Of a stretch of DNA of 64,000 nucleotides, positions 57,055 to 64,000 are shown in pieces. The position numbers were made by a program, and so were the translations under genes. This DNA comes from Narthecium ossifragum (Eukaryota; Streptophyta; Magnoliopsida; Dioscoreales; Nartheciaceae): contig OY986965.1 in assembly GCA_963920575.1 (NCBI GenBank), forward strand, positions 11,422,290 to 11,486,289, given 5' to 3'. A model generated the notes under the pieces. The model was given only the letters and a program-made list of their open reading frames with translations. It was not told where the DNA came from and made no database searches. Every line of letters begins with the position of its first letter. The first letter of the stretch is position 1.

Positions 57055-60000
57055 TTAACTGGCTATTCTCTCAAAGAAGTATAGATACCCCATGTCCTTC
57101 GGCGGATTGATTGACGCCACGACTTTGCTGTCGTTGAAGATTACCCACCGGCCATCTTTCAACACATGAGCAACGTAATGCCCACATTGCGTTGAGGTGC
57201 CTATGTGGCTCACCACTGCAATGAGCTTGTATCCTGCAGATGGCAATTGTTCAAGAAAAATTAGATGAGCACAGAGCAAACTTAATTACTTAAATGATAC
57301 AATGGCAAAGGAAATTAAGCGAAATAAATAGAGGACATTTCACAACCTTGAGATAGAAAATAAAAGACAGATGGGTTGGGATTAACAGCTCAACAGAATA
57401 GACTGACTAAAAACTTAAATCCCATGACAGAAACTGACAACCAACTCATGGACTGGGCATAGACTCGTACATATCCAAGATCGTCGAGGATATACTCTGG
57501 TACATTTTGGTTACATGCATAAAGTAAGCAAGCCGAGCACATGCAGATGAGATAAGAGTCGCGACTGAGTTTAAGCAAATATTCTTTAACCTTTTTTTAA
57601 AAACCAAACATCTATCCATACTGCAGTACTTAGCAAAGAAATTGTTAGTCAAATGCCTCATAGCAAATTTCAACAGGAGAAAAACAGTCCGTGAAGAAAA
57701 ATTAATATGAACGTGATATGTATAGCTGTGAAGTAATATTTTGTGACATAAAGTTGAGGTGCTAAACAAGAGCTGAGAGAGAAACTTACTCCCACTTCCA
57801 TCCGGCACTTGTGAATCACCAGCTGTCTGCTTGTTTTCTGATCCAGCATCTCCATCTCCAGAGCTGGAAGCTTCAGGGTTATTAAATATCCAGTCCGCAG
57901 CTCTCCCAACATTACCACCCTATAAAATAAGCATCATAACATGCTCGAAGCCATCCATTGAGCACTCTAGAAAAGAAACCTAAAATCTACGGAAAATCTA
58001 GGAGCATCTATGGAAACAGAAAGTACGACAAGAAGATTAACTAAGAGGAAAGATGAGTTCAATTCATATGAACAATTAAAAGGTCCTCTGTGGAGTTTAG
58101 CAAAAGAAAATATGAAGCGCAATTTTAGCAATGTCCACCATGATACTATGGAGTAGATCTTTTTGAGAGAATTATCTTACTGAGGCATGCAATCCTTTAC
58201 GAGCAACATCTTCTGGAAATCCAAACGAAACCAATGTCTGAAGACTCGATTCATCAACATCCAAAGGCTTGGCAGATTGTGGCCCAAGGGAGATAGGATC
58301 ATCTATATCTGAACAAATCAGACAATACATGAGCAGTAATTCATCAATATCATAAAAATCACGCATATTTCTCCCTTGAACCATATCCATGAAACAAAGA
58401 ACAGATTAATTCCGACAAGGTTATCTAAAGCTTCTTAAAAACGACCTGCATCTTCCATGTGAGATAGCAACCAAGTCATTGCTTCCTCGACTCCTGCATT
58501 TGATGTGTTGATTGCAGCCTTCTGGCAATGAAGATAATTAAAGCCCATACCAGCAAGCATGGAAACAATATCCTCATTGGGAACAGGATTGACAAGTTCC
58601 ATCTTATCACCACCGGAAACTGATATCATTGATATTACAAGTCATAAGCATGGCAACAAATCAAAGCTGTGGGGAGAAAAAAAAACCCAGCATCACCAAC
58701 CTGATTCTGGCAGTAGTTCTTCCCCTGGCTGCAAACCATTGGCACGCATGTGAGAGATATCGATAATATCAGGCACATCAATGTACACATCTGTAAGGCA
58801 ATTCTTACTTTCAATAAATCTGAAGGAATATATTCTGCCAAAGGGTAATGAAAATAGAGCAAGAATTTACAGGGCAATTACCTAGTTTTTTTGGCACCCA
58901 TCCTTCTTCCATCACAAATTTACGCATATGCAATACCAAGTAATCCGGGAAACTAGCCAAACCAGCAGTTCTGCAATAGAAAGGGGAGCCTTCAACTAAC
59001 AATTACCACTGCCTTTCAACGTTCAGATTTTGGATGAAACATTGAAACCATGGGATGTTAAGAAGATAACAAAATGTAAACTAAACAGGGAAAAGGTTCT
59101 ATATTTCTCCAATGATGTACTCATCAATATTAAAACGACACAGAAAACTGTGACAAACATGGATAGAACACAGAACTAAAGATGTATCACATAGTCACTA
59201 TGTGGCCAATCCTAACATAGGAGTTCATTTCACATATCTAATAAACACATTCGATAAGAAGCTTCTAGTGTCTCAATACATATGATGTAACACTATCCTA
59301 AATCTCAAAAAGGATAGGGTAAAGAATAGGACTTGCGGTAATCTAAAATCCTGAGACCATTTATACGGGTTTGACGCATTTATGGGACACACTATGAGAA
59401 GGATTTCAGCTTTCAGCAGCCAACCAAATTCATAAGTTAGACTACGGCCAGGCTCGGCTATCTAGCTTTTTATTTGCAAACAAATTTTAACACCGGATGA
59501 TCAGATCTAACAGACTCAATATAATCTGTCAGCAGCAAGTCATAGTACTGGATGCTAGGGATGGCAGGGAATCCANNNNNNNNNNNNNNNNNNNNNNNNN
59601 NNNNNNNNNNNNNNNNNNNNNNNNNNNNNNNNNNNNNNNNNNNNNNNNNNNNNNNNNNNNNNNNNNNNNNNNNNNNNNNNNNNNNNNNNNNNNNNNNNNN
59701 NNNNNNNNNNNNNNNNNNNNNNNNNNNNNNNNNNNNNNNNNNNNNNNNNNNNNNNNNNNNNNNNNNNNNNNNNNNTAGACCAATCAGGTGTCACCAAACT
59801 GCCCAGAACACAATCAACGGCTTGCAATTGTTTCCTAAGCATTTTTGGCACAAGCGATCTAGCCGACCTAAGCTCCTAAGCAAGTCACACAGGCAAGCAC
59901 CTGTCACAAAACTTCCATAGATCTATCAGACCCACTTTTCATCATAAAAGGAAGAGACTGAAGAAGGATTCTCAGACTGAAGAAGGATTCTCCAGTTGGA

Positions 60001-62564
60001 CGACAAAAATAACAAATTGTAGTAAATGTTTCAAGCTCCATGCATCATTTTGGAAAGCCATGTACATTAAAATAAACTAGAGAAAAAGGGTGAGCAGAAC
60101 AGGTCACTATGTCTGAAGGGTAGAATAGCAATAGCCCAAAACTATCTCTAGAAAAGTGAATGCATCCATGAAAAGAAAGTATCAAATAGGATGCCATTTA
60201 GAAAGCACCTGCATAATTACAAGTAAGAAGGGCCTGGAAGAAGCTAAGAGGCTTTCAAAGCTAAAGGGCAAATAAAAGTCAGAAACAGTGTCCACAAGTG
60301 GCTACACCCTGACAAACATAGAGGGATCAGTCAAAAAATAGCAAACTACACCAATTCATCATAGATAAACGTAAATCCCACTTTTTAAAACTAGTTTAAC
60401 TGGTTCCTACACACAATATCCTTGTGCATAATCTGACCCATATTCAAGGCCCTGTGAATCATGGTTACCGGCTGAATAGCTAATTTTTTGACATTTATAT
60501 TACTGAGTACCCAAGCAGATATAGTGAACATCCTCCAAAATGGGAAACTAGGATGACGCGAATGTTCATCAGTTGGAGCACATCCAGTTCGTGCAGCAAA
60601 TTGGCAACCCCACAATCTCAATTTCTACATGGAAGAACAATCAACTATCAACCAACCAGCTAAAATTCAATTATTTGCCTATGTTAATTCTCAACCATGC
60701 ACAAAACATCCAAAGATTGCTAAGAAAGTATATAGACATTAAGACCGTTTAAATCTTCATACTCTCCTTATGACATGTCCTAGAAGAACCAGCTGATAGC
60801 AAGTGCTCTAACATGAAATGATATTTCGAGAGCTATTCTCTATAATATCTTCAGTATAGGATGTGAATCTTGCAAGCGTATGATGATCATCATAGGAATG
60901 TCACCCACGAAGAGTAAATGATTCTGAAAGGTTAATAACTGACCAAAATTATAGCTTCTGTAAAAAACTGGATCAATCGTGGTAAAAATTAGATACCAAC
61001 AACTTCAACATGAATCCCATTAACATGGCGATGTACAAACTTATATTTAGATGTGGACATACAGGTTAGATTAGCAATGGCAATCCTTAATAACTGGGAA
61101 AAAAAATCTTGCTTGAAATTTAGCCAGAGGAAAATTAGCTCTTGATAGTAGGCTCCTTGAGTGCACACAACTTACTTGATTGCTGTTATCTTAGCATTAA
61201 AAGCAGTACTATAAAAATCATCCACCTCCTCAGGAGCTGAAAAGCTTGCTAGGCATGTTTCCAAAGGCACTCTTGGCCGTACAATTTCATCACTATGTCT
61301 GCCAAAACCAAAAATCTTAGTAAAAGAAATAAGGACAGGCAGATAACTGTACTTGAGGATAGCCTATGAGAAGAACTCTCATATCTTACATTTCCTTCCC
61401 CTTCAAACTTCTTTCTGCCTTTAGCCTGCAGAATGCTTCCAGCTGCTCTGAATTCAGAAGTAAGACATTAAAGAATAAGCTCAAACTGAGAATTTTGGTT
61501 CTAGTTTTACAAATTACCTTTGTTTGTAGCTTCATGCAGTGGAATAGGCAAAGAAAGAATGTAATCATCTCTTCTATTATAAGCAACTTTTCCAGAGGGA
61601 CACTTAATGCGCTCTTCAATCAAGAATCTGAAACTCCGCGAGGGATCCAATTCTGGTTGTCCAGTGTTAGCTCTTTCAACTTGGTCAAGAAGATGTAGAA
61701 AAAACTCCAGGGCATCCTGAGAAAATTTGAATTTAATTGACGAGCTGAAGATGCAAAAACAAGATTTCATATATAAGCTATCACCAGTGATACATATGAT
61801 TTTGATGTACTTCCAGCAAAAAGAAGAAACTGAAAAGGTATGCTAGAACATCTAAAGATCAGAAACAAGATAGTCACAGGTTTTTTGCTATCTTGTTCAT
61901 GACTTTACACTTTTCTGCTTTTCTCCTTTACCTAGTTTTGTATTTTCTTTGGAATCATTTAGAGAAATACCAAACCTAAGATGATGCTCCTGTAACTGAG
62001 CAGCTATTTAAACTGAAAAGTTACAGAACCAACGAACATTAGAATGTCATGTGCAACTTCAAAATATTGGGAGTCAATAGGGAAAAATTCATCTACAATG
62101 CTCAATGCCTTTTTCCTATCATATTGTTGGTAACTTGGTATTGTGATAGTCGTGATGCATCAAGCTAGATATAATACTGAAATATCTTTTCTTCCTCGAG
62201 CAAACAAATGCTGCAGTTCTCAGATAAAAGACATTGAATTAAACAAGGTCTGTCAGCTTCTACAGGACATAAAAACCTAGCCTTGATATTCATCTTACCG
62301 TACAGTTAATATTGATTGACAGATTCATAATGAATGTAAGTATCTGAATTAGATTTAACAATTCAGTGCTCAGATATTGCATTATAAACATAGTAATGAG
62401 CTATGCACACGCAAAATAAGCAAATAAAATCCAAAACGAACCCACATGCACATTTCTAAGTCCCCAAGTGATACAACACTCACCTGTTGCCTCATACTTG
62501 AAAATTCAGGATGACTAGCAGCAATAATTGTTTTAAACATACGAGGGGGGATTCCCTCCTGTTT
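57055..62564 (-). CDS. UBP14: Ubiquitin carboxyl-terminal hydrolase 14-like (UBP14/USP5 type), C-terminal two-thirds
   Basis: Ten exons on the minus strand: 62564-62484, 61716-61518, 61447-61390, 61292-61176, 58970-58882, 58790-58701, 58619-58446, 58308-58181, 57919-57790 and 57233-57055. All have GT-AG borders and matching phases, giving 414 residues. The enzyme disassembles free polyubiquitin chains. Visible: EGIPPRMFK and FSSMRQQDALEFFLHLLDQVE; FPDYLVLHMRKFVMEEGWVPKKL; two UBA domains (MLAGMGFNYLHCQKAAINT and LVSFGFPEDVARKGL); and the His box with catalytic His in CGHYVAHVLK, followed by GRWVIFND. The C-terminus ends FFERIAS. The Cys box (NLGNSCY) and ZnF-UBP domain are not in the remaining 1.4 kb, so the 5' exons lie beyond the right edge. 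The 200-N gap is in the 2.2-kb intron 58971-61175. No break in the visible exons. Confidence 0.93.
59576..59775. other. Assembly gap, 200 N
   Basis: Exactly 200 N, a conventional placeholder length, inside a large UBP14-like intron. True size unknown. Confidence 0.99.
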
Positions 62565-64000
62565 CTGAAATGGGAGGTAAGAAAAGTGATAAGCATTAGT
62601 GACAGATCAGAAACCGACAAGAAGAGAAGTTGAAAGTGTAACAACTAGCAATTCTTTACTTGTGCTTCAATTATTAAACAAGATTAAGGCCATTTGTAGG
62701 TACAATACTCTAAATTTTCAGATCCTTATCCAGTATCCAATCACAGTTTTCAATGCCTCTCTTTGAATTTAGAAAAAGTCAAACACCAAAAATGGTATAA
62801 GAAAAAGTTCAGCATTTCCAATAATTTGGCGCATGTCCTGCTTTAGTGCAGTTAATTTAAATATGATTCATACATGTGGGATCAAACAAAGTTAAAGCCT
62901 TCTGAGATGGACTTAGAGATTTATCAACCTTATAAGACACGGTGCATCCTATCAAAGGGCTGAGGTTATCTCTGTGTTTATGACTTGGGTAATCTAACAG
63001 TTGATAGGGGTGGGGGAGTTAGTGGGGAGAAAGAGCGATATATATAGAGAGAGGTCGGTTATAAAGCCGTGCCAGGCGGCACGGGGGCCCCCACTAGTGA
63101 ACATATAAGTTTAACTAAAAAGATAGAGTGAGTCGATTATTTTCTTTTTCTTCTTTTTTCCATCCTTCTTGGTGATCTTCAAACATCGATTTAGCAAGAT
63201 TGGTTAGACTTGCAATCAAATGCGCTCCAAGTCACCTTTCAATAAGTGTAAATCCTAGAAAGAGTAAGAGTGAATTTATGATCTGAAACCTTATAGACAA
63301 AGAGAAATAGATTGTCAAGAGCACTAACAGGTAAGGCATTGGGTCTGGCACTCCACCCTAAGGCTCGAGCCAAATCCCAAAACCCGCGGCTATCGGCTAA
63401 GATTTAATAAAAAAGTAAATGATCAAATCGTAATAAGAAGATTGTAGATGTCATGCGGGGTCAAATTGTCTCTTTCCATTGGAGAGGTCCCCACAATGCT
63501 GTGATTGGTTGTGTTCAAACAAATCCAATGGCTCTCAGATAGAGGCAAAAGTGATTGGTTGTTTAAAGCAGAAAAATGAATTGTATCACCGAACTTAGTG
63601 ACATGCGAACAATGGAGAACAAAAAATAGTTCGGGAATCAACCCCTCGTCTTTGCATCATGAACATTAAAGAACTTTAACGACATTCTGACATAAATTTC
63701 AGTATCATTTTAGTCTTAGCAACGTTCAACCTTTTGCTATCTAGAACGGATGTTTACATATCCACCCCTCAAAAGTTGCATAATGTCATATTTAACCTTG
63801 CATTTTTTCCAATATCATATCTACCTTAAAGCATATGGCATAAACTGTGTGATCATGTCCAACAATGTCAGCTATTCTCATCTTATCGGGATTAGAAGTT
63901 ATCTCACTTATGAAAAGTCCTAACCACACCTATACTAAACAAATGAATATTTGATTAGGAGCTATGCTTTCCCATGCTTTACGAAACACATCACCATGAT
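62565..64000 (-). other. UBP14-like intron running to the right edge, with repeat fragments
   Basis: No exon recognised. At about 63066-63090 there is a GCCGTGCC/GGCACGGG hairpin followed by GCCCCC. At 63320-63400 there is a tRNA-like promoter pair (see next entry). The rest is AT-rich. Confidence 0.5.
63325..63410 (+). mobile_element. Possible SINE head with A- and B-box
   Basis: GGTAAGGCATTGGGTCTGG (A-box-like, near 63331) and GGCTCGAGCC followed by AAATCCC (B-box-like, near 63372) stand about 40 bp apart, as in tRNA-derived SINE promoters. No poly(A)/T tail or target duplication was found, so this stays tentative. Confidence 0.35.

Noticed and set aside
59497..59920. Frames across the N gap
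   Set aside because: Translation of unknown bases; meaningless.
63060..63110. GCCGTGCC/GGCACGG hairpin as a terminator or riboswitch
   Set aside because: Short inverted repeat in an intron of a plant gene; no supporting context.

Overview
This is nuclear DNA from a flowering plant. Genes have many short GT-AG introns, two encode plastid-targeted proteins, and the space between them is packed with LTR retrotransposons, solo LTRs and miniature inverted-repeat elements. The steep 5'-to-3' fall in GC and third-position C in the intronless PPR gene and the GC-rich first exons point to a monocot, probably a commelinid. That is inference; I do not assign a species. A run of exactly 200 N (59576-59775) is an assembly gap.

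I support five host genes: THF1/Psb29 (plus, 1166-5979, 5 exons, about 290 aa); a DYW-class PPR protein (plus, 8285-10021, 578 aa, no intron); petC, the Rieske protein of cytochrome b6f (minus, 27260-25135, 5 exons, 229 aa); a D6-like cyclin (plus, 27654-28878, 6 exons, 250 aa), divergent from petC; and the 3' part of a UBP14-type deubiquitinase (minus, 62564-57055, last ten exons). A broken aspartate carbamoyltransferase (PYRB) fragment at 48.2-56.2 kb has a Copia element in one of its introns. A short plant-mobile-domain gene lies at 47333-46685 (minus).

The rest is mobile DNA. 13.7-18.6 kb: LTR nest with a 1.6-kb solo LTR (TSD GTATC) inside a 2.4-kb solo-LTR-like unit (TSD TAGTC) inside an older fragment. 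20.7-24.0 kb: GGATCC-rich MITEs with 3-bp TSDs, an LTR and a LINE remnant. 29.7-34.2 kb: one LTR-like element inside another. 34.3-37.5 kb: GC-rich sequence around an 850-bp minisatellite. 37.5-39.0 kb: another solo LTR. 39.3-42.4 kb: a large reverse LTR. 42.7-46.6 kb: a rearranged Athila-type Gypsy remnant and an LTR fragment. 49.3-55.9 kb: a Copia element with two 399-bp LTRs and a perfect TSD.

The least expected signal is a set of CG-containing palindromes in the LTR-like elements. GATCGATC octamers occur in pairs whose starts are 22 bp apart, in three separate elements; five consecutive pairs in one solo LTR have the same 22-bp spacing. Other elements carry arrays of GGTCGACC-like or AATCGATA-like dyads, in two LTRs on the upstream side of a TATA box. 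I can describe this pattern but not its function. I see no multi-gene biosynthetic, defence or other operon-like system, and do not claim one.
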